From positions 10,740,020 to 10,804,019 of the forward strand of contig CM071574.1 of the NCBI GenBank assembly GCA_036426205.1: a stretch of DNA of 64,000 nt. Direction: 5' to 3'. Below the pieces are notes generated by a model. It worked only from the letters and a program-made list of their open reading frames with translations. It was not told where the DNA came from and did not search any database. The position numbers and the translations under genes were made by a program. Source of the DNA: Ascaphus truei. Lineage: Eukaryota; Chordata; Amphibia; Anura; Ascaphidae. Of the stretch, positions 44,541 to 56,180 are shown piece by piece (the stretch's first letter is position 1; each line of letters opens with the position of its first letter).

Positions 44541-45230
44541 CGGGGTCATTACTGGGTGTTTGTGGTGCATACGTGCTGGTAACAAGAGGGCTGAGTCGTC
44601 CGCAGTAACTTTGGGACACAGGAACAGGCTTCTGGGGTCCATACCCCACGTAATACTTAGCAGTGCAGCGCCTCCATCTGCCATAGGCTCCAGGAATATG
44701 GACGCTATCTCCCAGGGTAGAACTGTAACTGTCCCCCCAATTAAATCACACACACCAGGCAGGTGGTATATTGCAAAACAGGAACAGGTTTATTACTACT
44801 CTTATTGCAGTAATAAAGGTACTCAGCAGGCACCTGCCGGATCACAGTCTCTTCTCTCAGATATCACCGGAGATAGACCCTGGACAGTCACTACGAGCCT
44901 AGGGCACCCGCTGCCGTCCTAGCTCTTCCCCACCTTCCTAGCAGAAGCAGAGGTATAGTCACACTACTCCTCCTTGGAGGGAAGAGCACATAGGCAGTCC
45001 CCAATCTCAGGCTCCCAGTTGTGACCTGCGTTTTTTATGGGGAAGGACAACCAACTAACTTTAGGGCAGTCCTGCCTTTAAGTACAGCCAGTAAGCGGGC
45101 ACCCTATTGTCCCACCTACAACAGGATGTACCACCCCCTTTTGTCACTCAAGTGCAGTACCACAAGGCCTGCTTATACCAGGACTTACTGCCAGATGGGA
45201 AGCAAGCTAGTAGCCACACATGGCTACATG
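44541..45230. other. Moderate-GC segment, possible old transposable element
   Basis: Composition rises relative to the flanks. Words such as caccaggcaggtggtatatt, gcaaaacaggaacaggttta and gtaccacccccttttgtcac look like retroelement non-coding sequence, but I find no termini or coding motif. Confidence 0.25.
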
Positions 45231-46314
45231 TGTATTAGGATACAATTATCTTTTGCATTTTTAAGCAGTCACATAGTAACACAAATGCTAAAATTTGCTA
45301 CAATGTGGGGTTATGTCCGTTCATATTGTATAGTATGTGTTTATTACTTTACAGACACATGCCAAAAAGTAACAGTTCAGCCATTAGTAACACATTTGCA
45401 TTTTTGGGGGAGTGAGGAGGTTTAGTCATAGCCTGAAGTGATTATGAACACCTTTCTATTACATGAAATGCTTGCATTAAATCAGTGATTTAATGTGCAT
45501 GAATAGATTTAAAACATTTTTTTGCTCTTCCAGTGATTCTGAACTTGTTTTAATGATCAGACTCGAGCATCACAGAATTGTGCCATTTTCCCATGCATGA
45601 TTATCGTTTCTCCCAGTGAAGTGCAACTTATTTTGCTGTGATCCAGTTTTATGCACTTTGTAATCATATGAAACCCGATTGCTTTTTATTTGACAGAGTG
45701 ATTAATACATTTTAATGTTTTCATTTGAAGTGCGGCCTTTATGCTCACTTTACGTAAAAATGATTCTTCTTTTTGCCCTTGATAACTAATACTTTTTGCA
45801 TTTGTATTCTTGTCCCCATGGAAACTATAAATGTGACAATTAGCGTTATGGAGATGTAATAGTAATTACTAATACAAGTAATAGATTTTTTTTATAACAG
45901 ACCAAAGCACTAAAAGGAATAGTCTGCAGCTTTTAAATCTGTGAACAAAGTGTATGCTCCTCAAAATATGTCAAGTTGGCACAAACGTTTTTTTTTTCCC
46001 CTCATTAAAATACATATATTCCTTTTATGAGTTTTAACTAAAAGGACAGTTCATCACAAAAAATAGCAGTTGCTGGTAATAGGTAATTTGATAAAAGAGT
46101 CTCCCATAGCTTCTGCTGCAGGCAAAACATGTTAGTGTTTCCAGCTGTTAGTGTGGATTAAAATAGAGATCGGGGAGTTAGAACACTCCCTGCACCAGTG
46201 TGGAATTAAATGTCGTGTATAACTCAGCCCTGGAATTTACTCTGCTCATGTTAAATGTCTCATTATATCGGCAATATTACAACATATAATAAATAATTGT
46301 TATTTTTTTTACAT
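45231..46314. other. Unassigned AT-rich stretch
   Basis: No recognised feature. Confidence 0.5.
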
Positions 46315-46573
46315 ATAATAATAACTTTATTTCATATTGCACTTTTCTCCAAATGGGACTCAAAGTGCTTCACCATTACAGCATAGTGTGCGATATCCAG
46401 CGCATAAGAATTTATACAGACACAGTCCCTGCCCAGATAAGCTTGCAATCTTTGTTTTTGTTGCCTGAGGCAGATGGAGATAAAATGACCTGCCCAAAGT
46501 CACAAGGAGCTGACACCAGGAATTGAACAAGGTTCCCCTGATTCAAATTCAGCGCCACTCCTTCTCCCTGTCA
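46315..46573 (-). repeat. MIR-like tRNA-derived SINE, A box partly deleted
   Basis: Minus strand: gggagaaggagtgg, then a deletion, then accttgttcaattcctggtg (B box), cagctccttgtgactttggg, caggtcattttatctccatc, tgcctcaggcaac, an L2-type tail and (TTA)n. Same family as 32831-33092. Confidence 0.7.
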
Positions 46574-46589
46574 TAACTAAAATAAATTG

Positions 46590-46920
46590 TTTGATGGACA
46601 AAACATTGGATGAAGGATAGGAGACAGAGTTGGGGTAAATGGATCACAACCAGAGGAGTGGATAGAACCAGTGGAGTACCTCAGGGATCCGTACTGGAAC
46701 TGGTACTTTTCATTTCCTTATAGTGACATTACAAATGGCGTGGAAGGGAAACAATGCATTTATGCAGATGACACAAATACCTGAAACCAGATTGACACTC
46801 CAGGGGGGTTGGGGTTAACAAAATGATTAATGGTTTAGGTAGATTAGAGGAATGGTCAAGAGTGTGGCAAGTACAATTTACATGGCATTTACTATGGTAG
46901 ATAAAAGAAAGGTCACTGGT
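46590..46920 (+). pseudogene. CR1/L2-type LINE reverse-transcriptase fragment
   Basis: The plus strand reads RTSGVPQGSVLELVLFISL (about 46655-46725) and, after a frameshift, DITNGVEGKQCIYADDTNT (about 46725-46780). SGVPQGSVLGPxLF and (F/Y)ADDTK are the RT motifs of CR1- and L2-clade LINEs; the YADD catalytic pair is still present, although the ORF is broken by stops and a shift. The remaining 140 bp decode to short related pieces (GLGRLEEWSRVWQ). No endonuclease part is attached. Confidence 0.7.
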
Positions 46921-49396
46921 ATATAAATTAGGAATCCCTTAACCAAATTCTGCTCTTTTTCTGCTTTCTTACACATACAGTAAAACAATATATAATAATG
47001 GCAGAATACCTAATATCAAAGAGATATGTAATGGTGGATAAAAGGTCACAATTACAGATTATTAAAGCAGCAATCTCGCTTTCAACTGGATGGCCGTTTA
47101 AATCCTCTTGAGGAAACACCACTAACTTCACCTGCCCGTATCTTAGGTACCAGAGCTGAAATTAACCTACAGGTACTTCAGTTCTGGATGACCTAAGTTC
47201 CCATACTGTAGAAAGAAAGCGGTTAGTTAGGCAGTGTTGCTGCTTTAATACTCTTACGTCTGACAACAGCAATTTGGAAAAGGATTTCAACTGTATTTTT
47301 TTATTCTCATTGGTTTGGCACCAGATATACAGTATATGGGGCAAACTGAAGTTTTCCTCTAAGCTCATCTAGCTTTTACTGAAGTTTATATTATCAATAT
47401 AGCAACTGCTTGCACTCTCAAAAACAAAACAAATTATTAATACTGAGTATAGTACTGATCTAATAAAAATCCAAAAACATTATAGGCATATTTCGTGAAT
47501 AATTACTACTTACTACTAATAATAATTAACTATGTATCTACTAATTAACTGCTTAGCTCCTTAATGTTGGCACAAAGCCCACTAACTCCTTCCATTCATT
47601 TACATGCACTTCTTATAAACAATATAACAGTAGCCTATACTGTACATTTGGTCAAGGTATAGTGGTGGCAAGCTATAAGCAAAATTAACATCCACCACAC
47701 TTGTTTAGATAGCAAAGTTGTTCCAACACAGAGACCAACAAACAACAGTTCAACAAAAATGCATGTGGTTAGAGATCAATTATCTTCATACAGGATGGGT
47801 GGATGGGGGAGGGTTGCATATGCATAATTACATGTTGTGGCAGATGAACTTAAACACAAGCTGCTTGACTAATAGCTTGTGAGCTCTACCTAGCAGCCGG
47901 GAAAAGTCCTAGAAATGTGAACTTATTTCATGTAAATACATTATGAATAACTCCTTGAGTGCTGTTTGTTCATTGCGTACAGAAGCCCATCGGATTACAG
48001 CATCTCCGTGCACTAAGTTGGGTTAATATACAGGTGTTTTTTGTATTTATATATGTTATTATAGAGCTCAGACACAAAATGCATCAAGAACACACGCAAT
48101 GAAACCAATATTAATAATGCAACATATCATTGGAACCAACCCCTACATCTGGTATATTCGGTGACCTATATACTTAATTAAATGTTTTCTTTAAGGTGCT
48201 AGATTGGTTGAAAAGTGATGCATTTACAATGTTTATACAGTGAGTATTTTCATTGTCAAGCAGGGAGAAAATATTTCTTCAAATCAAAGGTATGCTGCTG
48301 TAAACAACCCCTTATTCTGCATCGTTCAATAAGAAAGGCTTGCACGTCAAATTCTCAGGCGTTATGAAACTGCACTGGATGATTAAAGATCTCTTGCTGA
48401 GAGGAATTTTCAATCACTTTAGCTTTCTTGCACTTTCTCTAGCATGCCTTATGAACAGCACTGTGTAAACAACTAAATCTGGGTTTATTTAAAAGAAAAT
48501 CCAGTGTTTGATTACTGGCTTGAGTTGTTAAAGGCAGGACTAAGGGCTATCAGGGGATATTGCCAATTTTTCTTAATGACTTATTGACTAAGGCATATCG
48601 CCAGTGGAAAAGCAGTGACAAGAGGCGTTTTATCACATTATTTTTAAAGCAGTGCATGCAATTTAGTGCAAAATTATTTCTTCACATGCTTTTCACTAAA
48701 GTCCAATACTTGGTGATATCTGGCTACCACCCAAAAAATAACAGATTTGTTATCACCTAAAGGACCCCAGGTTGGCGTTAAACCTATCTTATTGACTATG
48801 TATACTGTATAATGGCCCCTATATACATAAGCAAAATTTACCAACCTATAGGTAATAAAATACATTAAATACACCAATGATTTACTTTACAAAATATGAA
48901 CCCCTACCTAAAGTTTTGCAAGAGGTTAATATGGTCTCTACACTAACATTGCTATCACTAATTTAACCCTCCTATATGGCCTTTAAACCATGGTATCAAC
49001 ATGATTTACAGGTCCCTTTGGGTTGAAAAATATCACATTATATGTAAAATATAACAAATTAAATACATAAATAGTTTCTGTAAATATTAAATTCATTTAT
49101 AACCCTTTCGATACCATGGGGCCCTATTAGTCTACTAGACACCCAATGGTGTTAAGGGGTTATGTAATTGACAATGTCAATATACCCAAACTCAATCTTG
49201 GGGCTATCAACAACCCCTGCCCCTTGGAACTAAACAACAAATATGGCAACATTTTGAAACAAATAGCAACCCCGCACTTAAAAATACTTAAGTCCGAAAT
49301 ACTTAAAAATAGTATATTTTACTCATAAATATGAGAATAAAAGTGAAATACTGTACAATGCAAGCATACAAATAGCAGAGCAATCAAACATAGTGT
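46921..49396. other. Long unassigned AT-rich stretch
   Basis: About 2.5 kb in which I see no repeat termini, tandem array or gene. This is the longest plain stretch of the window and may be unique sequence. Confidence 0.5.
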
Positions 49397-49474
49397 GAAC
49401 AGGAAGGACAAACGAATAGGGAAAATTAAGTGGGGAGGGAAATAACACAATCATATTCACAAAAGTGTCAAGGG

Positions 49475-49518
49475 AGGCAACGCTAACGTTTCATGGTAAT
49501 AAACCTTTCTTCTGGCCC
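49475..49518 (-). ncRNA. Hammerhead-like motif, left arm
   Basis: Minus strand: stem I GGGC, core CAGAAGA (one change from CUGAAGA), stem II AAGGU/ACCAU (loop UUAUU), GAA, stem III ACG/CGU (loop UUAG), U, then stem I GCCU. Stem I is 4 bp including one G.U. The core change (U4 to A) probably lowers or abolishes activity. Confidence 0.5.
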
Positions 49519-49760
49519 ATTCCTACATGCATAACATGTAGTACTTCCCTCAATCAGATCAAAAAATGCATACAAGCCAGACGTGTGGGGAACACCGGAG
49601 CACCATCATTTGTGATACCTTCCGCCTGAAGCACTAGAAATAAGCCTATGTATCAGTACTTTCTCTTTTGAAATTCTGGATTGGACTTTGTTTGATCATT
49701 TTTGCTAGATCAATTTTTGATCTGATTGAGGGAAGTACTACATGTTATGCGTGTAGGAAC

Positions 49761-49807
49761 AGAGCCAGAAGAAAGGGTTTATTATCCTGAGATGTTAGTG
49801 TTGCTCT
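49761..49807 (+). ncRNA. Hammerhead-like motif, right arm
   Basis: Plus strand: stem I AGAGC, core CAGAAGA, AAGGGUUUAUUAUCCU, GAG (GAA expected), AUG, UUAG, UGU, U, then stem I GCUCU. Stem I is a perfect 5 bp. Compared with the left arm, the third pair is A-U here and G-C there, a compensatory change. Confidence 0.45.
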
Positions 49808-49893
49808 CCGTGACACTTTTGTGTATATTATTGTGTTATTTTTTCTTATTTTTCCTTTTTTTCCCCTATTCATCTGTCCTTCCTGTTCCCACT

Positions 49894-51480
49894 ATGGGTC
49901 CTATGCTATAAGCGCAGATAAGTCACTTATCGAGCACTTATTGGCCAAAATGCTTACTGCTATTCAGTAAGCCTTGATAAGTGGTCGATAAAGGCATGAA
50001 TGGTCAAAAATGTCAGTCGTCATTAAAAAATCGCCGGGTGAGCGGCGATAAGCCACTTGTCGGCAGATTCTGAAACTCATGCAATTCTAATAGCCATGAT
50101 TAGGTTATCAAAGCCTATCGCGGCTCTAGAGTGGTAAGTTTCTCCCAAAATCCTCCGCCAGGAAAAGTTGGCGTGAGACTGGTGAGAAATTGCTGAGAGG
50201 CAGCGAGAGAGGACTTAGAATGAAAATGCTTTTTTTCTGCATTGGATTGATGCTGGTGGTCTCCGCAGCGGATATCCATAAATTTCAGCACCGGAGACAC
50301 CCAGCATGAATCCCATGCAATAAAAATGCATTTACAGGCAACTTCATATAATTGGCAGCTAACCACTAAGGCAATGAAGGGATTAACCCCTCCCGCTACC
50401 CATCAAAGGCCAAATATCCCCTTCACCCACCCCTGCTACCGACAATAAACACTAATACCCACCTCCTCTACCGCCACATGATTGATACCAGAGGCCACGG
50501 GTGTCCTCAGGTGGTCCCCATGGGAGTCTGGGGGCCCTTGAGTTGTCCCTGCGGGTCCCCACTGGCCTGCGGTACCAATTCTGGTGCAAAAATAAAATGT
50601 TCAATATATATACACCCCCCAAAACATGCAATACAGTAATGGGCAAAATAACTATTATTCAGATATGGATAATAGCTCATTTGCCCATTATAAAATTAAA
50701 CATTAGCCAGTCAGCATAAATAAAGTAAATAAAACTTTCTACTTACCCCTGCCATCATGAACTGCATCCTCATCACCATACTCCAGGTCCATGCCCTCCA
50801 TTGCCCATAAAGAATTCAAGAAAAAATACAATCTAATGGCCCTTAACCCCTTAATCACCTTAGCGATTAATAACCACTATTGTAATTAAGGGGTTTACCC
50901 ACCCTCCCCCACTACCCACCCAGAAGGCCTATCCACTCACCCCGGACCCACTAAACCCACCCATTGATTGGCATGGCGGTAAATCATACCCATATAATAT
51001 GGACATGGTAAGCCACTATAGCAATGAATTGTCACCTTAATAAAAAAGCATGAAGCCCAAAAATACACAATAATAAAAGATATACACAAGTACCTAAACA
51101 TCCCAATTAAATAAATAAAAGCATTAGCCAACCAATTAAATAAATAAATAAAAGCACTAGCCAACCAATCAATTTAATAAATAAAAGCACTAACCAACAA
51201 AACAATTCATTAATTTAAAACGCTAACCAATCCTAAAATGTACTAAAAACAAGCCATCCAAATTCCAAACAATTGAATCCAAACAATAAAAACAAATAGA
51301 AAAAATGACAATCAATTCAAAACAAGTGTTTGCCAAAAAATGCATTGCCTGCCACTGTACCCTACAGATTAATACATTATTAGTCAATGTGCAATCACAA
51401 ACATAAAAATAAATAAATACAATGAAAGAAATTGAAAACAAAACATTTACATACATTCAATATTTTACTTACCTTTAGAA
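49894..51480 (-). mobile_element. Family A repeat, copy 3
   Basis: Terminus tatgggtcctatgctataag, then gataag-type blocks, a tccgccaggaaaagttggcg block, gctggtggtctccgcagcgg (50247-50275), a gggattaacccctcccgcta block, the minisatellite (50488-50580), the acidic reading frame (50801 to 50742, minus), the gtaattaaggggtttaccca hairpin (50890), cccatataatatggacatgg and an AT-rich tract of ccaattaaataaat words. This is copy 2 read on the opposite strand. The outer right boundary is uncertain. Confidence 0.6.
50742..50801 (-). pseudogene. Family A acidic reading frame, copy 3
   Basis: MEGMDLEYGDEDAVHDGR, then a GTAAGT word. A second GTAAGT-followed short frame on the same strand lies at about 51540-51478 (ends QQDSEGEDF then a stop just before aggtaagt). 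Two acidic exon-like pieces with donor-like ends on one strand suggest a split gene, but no protein is recognised. Confidence 0.3.
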
Positions 51481-52221
51481 GTCTTCACCCTCCGAATCCT
51501 GTTGTATCAGCAAGCTCCCGTACCGTGACGTCATCACCAGCAATCCAACGCCATCCACCTTGAAGACCAGCATCAGGAAAAAAATCTTCTTTCTTTTATC
51601 TTCTATCACCGTTTTCTTTCAACATCTGTCATTATTTACTTCTTTTCTTTATTCTTCTTTCATCATCTGCCAATCCAAAACCCCATGGTAAATCCAGATT
51701 TTTATTTGCACGTGGGTTTTTGGTGTTAATAGAGGAAATTGGAATACTGTCTATCACAGGTCTCCTCCATTGTCTCCACCTGCATGCACAAGGTGCAAAA
51801 GGTTACTAGGAGGAATTTGTTGCATTTTTTTAAATAGAAAGAAAGAAAAATATACCCTGTGATGTTAGGGGATAGCCAGTCTTCATTAATAAAGGCAAAG
51901 CCCGGCTGACTGCCCCTGAAACTATATGAGAGTGTCAGCTCTTGGGTCTAATTTTGTACCTTACCGTGTTGCCCTGTACAGTAATTCTGTTCCCCTTATT
52001 CTGCCCCACATAGGGTTATAAGCTAGGAACCTTGTGTGTGGGGTTGACTATGTAAGCCCAGTGGGCCAGTGAATGCATTCTATGCTGTCCCTTTGACTCA
52101 TGGTTCCGTAGCTGGACTACATGACACACCCCCTCCCCCCAATACATTTTCAGCCTCCAATTAGGTCTAACCCATGGACATAATTGATCCATATCAATCT
52201 TGGTCTCATGATGAGCCAACC

Positions 52222-52222
<1 letters not shown>
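51481..52222. other. Unassigned stretch
   Basis: Pyrimidine-rich around 51590-51660; contains no recognised gene. Confidence 0.4.
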
Positions 52223-52256
<34 letters not shown>

Positions 52257-52257
52257 C
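52223..52257. repeat. (GATT)n microsatellite
   Basis: About eight perfect gatt units. Confidence 0.95.
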
Positions 52258-52345
52258 AGAAATGGCTTGAAGACCTAGATGATCACTAAGAGGTTAAAGG
52301 TTAACATTTTTGTTAGTATTCATTGATTTTGTCAAAAAGCAAATA

Positions 52346-52463
52346 GACTCTTTGGGGCCTAGCTAATAAGCCCTGAAGTGGAACAATCCCACAACGAGCA
52401 GCCAAAAACTCCAATTCAAATCGGGCGCATGATTGACCATTTCAGAGCTTACTGAATAAGTCC
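52346..52463. mobile_element. Miniature TIR element
   Basis: Left ggggcctagctaataagccc, tgaagtgg; right, reverse-complemented, gggacttattcagtaagctc, tgaaatgg. The interior is about 60 bp. Similar termini are at 39419-39520. Confidence 0.6.
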
Positions 52464-53540
52464 CTTTGTCTCTGGGAGTTGGATTTTCTGATTCCCATGC
52501 TGTGATATATACTGTAGCTCTCAGAGATACTGTATGTGGAAATATAATCTTGTTTTTGGAAGTAGACCACAAAATTAAAAGTTAGAAGTCTTGAGTCTCT
52601 GAAAATCTAGTTAATCAACATTGGCACATTTTGGTCCCAGTCACAATAACTTTGTGTTAAATGTAAGTGAGTCAATTGCTGAATTCAGCTTCTGTTTTTA
52701 TTCCCAAATTAAATATTTTGTCTTTCCACAGAGCATACCCAGATCATTGGACATTTAAAAAAACAAAATCCCCCCAAAACTAAAAGAATGCATTGAACCT
52801 GCGATACTAAAAATACATCTATTTACTTTTAATTTAATTTCCATAAATCCTCTATTTTTACTATACAATTTAACTAACCATGGGAATTTAATTTAATCTT
52901 AGGAGAGACCATAGACAGGATGAACACATTTCAATAGAACATATTCGTTTATGGGTGACAAACTTCTAATATTTTTGTTTTAACTAAAATGTATATATAG
53001 CTGCTTTTATCATGTGCATTCAACAGAAATCAGGTGCTTTAAGATATTGAAAGACTTTTAGTGTGCATGTTAATTCTAAACATATGTCAGACATGGAGAC
53101 TTCAGGTAGAAAGAGACGTTTCCTTGATACACCTGCAAGATCAACCTTTTTAAAAATGCTCTACTTACTAAAATGCCATCTGCTTAGCCTGTTTCAATCT
53201 CCATTTCATTTATTGAACATCTCTTTGATGTTTATTACTTTCTTCTTCATCTATAAACCTTTTGCATCTATTTTAATTAACTTCATGCAACTCCATCTCA
53301 TCTATTTGATCAAGCAATACTGTACTGAATGTCTTTTTTTAAAATCAGATCTGTGAAAAAACAAACATTTTACATAAAAAGTATACTTGTTAAACATGAT
53401 TCAGTTTTTTCTGTGTAGATTCCAATAGCCATATGAATAAAGGAATAAGGAAATGGTTTATTTAGAAGGATTTTATGTACATGCATTTCTGTCCTTCACT
53501 ATAAGCCCTTCTTAAGGATTGCATAAATGGGATGACATCG
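52464..53540. other. Unassigned AT-rich stretch
   Basis: No recognised gene or repeat. Confidence 0.5.
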
Positions 53541-53542
53541 AG

Positions 53543-53600
53543 CAGCGGTGTTCAACTCCAGCCCTCAAGACCCCTAAGCGCCATTAAATCAGGGAATGTA
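53543..53600 (+). mobile_element. hAT MITE fragment
   Basis: cagcggtgttcaactccagc then cctcaagacccctaag is the left end of the 31083-31253 family. Only about 55 bp remain. Confidence 0.55.
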
Positions 53601-53756
53601 ACATGGCGTTACCTACAACAGGAGCCAACGTCAAGTTCACTAAGTTAACACTGTATCCAAAAAGCTCATTCAAGAAGAAAAGATAATCACAACACACCAA
53701 AACTAATTTACAGTATCACCAAAAAAAAAGACAGTAGTTACTTACATACAGTATGG

Positions 53757-54120
53757 ATTAAAATCACTGGGTACCAGCAGCCATGTATTGCAAAAGTATG
53801 GTGAGGTCTCAACAAGCACATTTGGGATAAGGTCTCAGTAGAGTTTAGCCATGTATCCGGATCAGGTGTAACAGCCTCCATGGATCGCCAGTGTCCCCAC
53901 AAGATGGGTGGAAAAACCACGGGACGTCAACGCATTTCATACTGAGTGTCCTTCCTCAGGGAAAATTTTGCATCTATTTTGTGGGACACCAGCAGTCCGT
54001 GGAGGCTGTTACACTTGGTATGGATGCATGGCGGGACTCTAGCAAGCTCTTATACCAAACATGTCTGTTGACATCTAACCAGACTTTTGCAATGACTGCT
54101 GGTACCCCGTGATTTTAAAT
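53757..54120. repeat. Foldback with hammerhead-like core in the loop
   Basis: attaaaatcactgggtacca and gtattgcaaaagtatgg on the left pair with agacttttgcaatgactgct and ggtaccccgtgattttaaat on the right. Inner arms taacagcctccatgg / ccgtggaggctgtta also pair. Between them, on the minus strand, is CTGAGGA ... GAAATGCGTTGACGTCC (53921-53961), a core box of the CUGANGA type followed by a CpG-decayed form of the ACGCGT stem III seen at 20721-20726. Confidence 0.6.
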
Positions 54121-54281
54121 GATGTGTAAATGACTACAATGTATTTTCTTTGTGATAAATTATTTTTATACTTACGCCTGGTGCGCACTTGTGTGTATTT
54201 GTCGTTTTCAGGTGAACCCTTTGAGGAGTTTTACATGGGCGTGGAACACTCTGTTAAATGAGAGCTGCAATAGGCAATCCA

Positions 54282-54767
54282 TTAAAGCTGGAGACCAAGC
54301 AATATCCATGTTGTTGTTTTTTTTAAATAAATCAGTTCTGTACTATGAGAAAAAATTGTAGCATTTTTTTAAAACAACTCAAGACATTTTTAATGTATAA
54401 TGTAACCAGCATTTTTTGTTTCTATAGCAACCATTTACAAAGTCACATTCCCTTCCTCTTCCCCTTCCTCTTCTGTAACAGGGTCTGGTGCACCAGTTTT
54501 TGAGCCCTGCCCTCTCTCTAGCAGTGCACCAATTCTATCTAGACTGCCTGGTCACATGATCTCCCAGAGAACTTTGCATCTTTGTTCATTTTCAGCTACA
54601 CTGACAGCCGTTTAGTGAACCCCCGAGCTGATTCTTCGCTGATCGATCACAGGAGAACGAATCGGCAACTTATCTAATTACTTATCATTGTGTTTATTGT
54701 ATTTATGCACATTTTAAAGGGAAAAAAATTAAATTTAAAAAAACGGCAGCTTGGACTGCTGCTTTAA
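54282..54767 (-). mobile_element. Kolobok/T2-like MITE, both TTAA flanks present
   Basis: TTAA at 54282-54285 and 54764-54767. The interior is the reverse complement of the copies at 19.3 and 23.9 kb (gtttctatagcaaccattta, gactgcctggtcacatgatc, gaacccccgagctgattctt, ggcagcttggactgctgctt). This is the most complete copy of the three. Confidence 0.75.
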
Positions 54768-55599
54768 GCAGGACAGGAGACACCAGAATAACGCTAAGTG
54801 ACTCCATATATTCGGAATCAGTTGCTGTGTTTACTATTTTCCTTTGGGAGAGCACATAAAGGGAATTACCACGATTATATAGCAAGGGAACGGTCCAGAA
54901 GAACAGGTTCTTACCCCAAAATGTCACCCCCCTTTTCTGTAACCATATGTTACAGTGTGTGTAATTTCCCTATATGTCAATGGCACAATTAAAGTAGCAA
55001 TATTTACTTGAAGTTGTCCATATAATAGAAATATCATGCACCTTTTTGTGTTCTTGATTAATCCTATATACACTGTGTTTTTGATTAACCCTGAACCAAG
55101 TGTTTATTTCTTTAATCAATGGATAAGTATTTGGTTTTGGGCATACAGTTGATACTGGTCTCCAATCCTACTACAGTTGCTTATTATCTGTTATACAGTT
55201 ACCTTTTTTTGCTTTGATATAAATTGGTTCATGTGGTTTACAAAGTCTGTATATCTGTGTACATTTTACATCTGTGTGAAGTTATATATATTTTTTAATA
55301 ATATTGGAACCCTTATTTAGGTATAGTATTGGTTCGAGGAATTGAGGGGTTCCTTTGTGCTCCCATCGCACCATCCTTGCATTCTTCCTGTTATTCTCAT
55401 CAAGATTGGATTAAGTTGTGCTGTCTGCTACATTATGTTGCAATAGGCAAGTGATTTTAATACTAATCCGTTTGCCGAGAGCTCTGCACAGTCACCTGTT
55501 TCCATATAAAAAAACAACATGATGTTAATAGGCTCAGTGGTGTAAGCCTAACGTAATGTATTTTATTATAATGCTATGTTATCTTAAAATAACATGAAA
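54768..55599. other. Unassigned AT-rich stretch
   Basis: No recognised feature. Confidence 0.45.
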
Positions 55600-55789
55600 T
55601 GGAGAAGGAAATGAGCACTTCGGATTGATAGTAAATTGCTTTTATTATGTCATAATCTTATTCCGACGTTTCCGCTGTGAATACAGCCTTTATCAAGGAC
55701 ATGACATTCACAGCCGAAACGTCGGAATAAGATTACGACATAATAAAAGCAATTTACTATCAATCCAAAGTGCCCACTACCTTCTTCGG
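55600..55789. repeat. Foldback with hammerhead-like core
   Basis: The arms (ttgatagtaaattgctttta ... and its complement) are nearly perfect over about 75 bp. On the minus strand of the left arm the order is UCC, UUGAUAA, AGGCUGUAUUCACAGCG, GAAACGUC, GGA. Stem I UCC/GGA and a strong stem II pair correctly, and ACGU is palindromic before the cleavage C. The core has two changes from CUGAUGA. Confidence 0.6.
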
Positions 55790-56172
55790 TTTCTGGATAT
55801 TTGATTCCACATTTAGGATAGGAGTAGGTCTGACCTGGAAAACGGTGAGCACGGGAACTCTAAATAAGAACCTTCTACTAACAAGAACCTTCTATTTACA
55901 AAGATTGTTAAGTGAATGCTTCAATAGTAAAAACCTATTTTTTTAATCTTAAAATAACATGACATTACTTGTAGCCTTAGACTTCATGAAGAAGTCAGTT
56001 CAATTAACTTGTGTTCATTGTAATATATTAACCCCTTAGAAGCCCAATGGGTTAATATATTACGTTACAAAGGGGTTGATGAATTCCTCAAACTACACTC
56101 CTTGCCTATCATAGAGAGTGGTAAGACATTGTTCGCCTCTCCTCCTTCTCCTCTCCTACTAGAGTTTAAAGC
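55790..56172. other. Unassigned stretch
   Basis: A short inverted pair, aatatattaacccc / gggttaatatatta, lies at 56021-56063. Nothing else is seen. Confidence 0.4.
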
Positions 56173-56180
56173 ATCTTGAC

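Larger units (their letters stand above)
49397..49893. mobile_element. 0.5-kb foldback carrying two hammerhead-like motifs
   Basis: The arms start gaacaggaaggacaaacgaa on the left and end cctattcatctgtccttcct, gttccc on the right. Pairing extends over about 170 bp with a loop of about 140 bp. Each arm contains a hammerhead-like motif (49475-49518 minus, 49761-49807 plus). The right end abuts a family A copy. The class is not known; similarity in layout to other PLE-related foldbacks of this window is inferred. Confidence 0.7.

Noticed and set aside
53063..53356. 97-residue plus frame with hydrophobic segments
   Set aside because: AT-rich DNA gives Leu/Ile/Phe-rich frames by chance; no start context, homology or neighbouring exon was seen.
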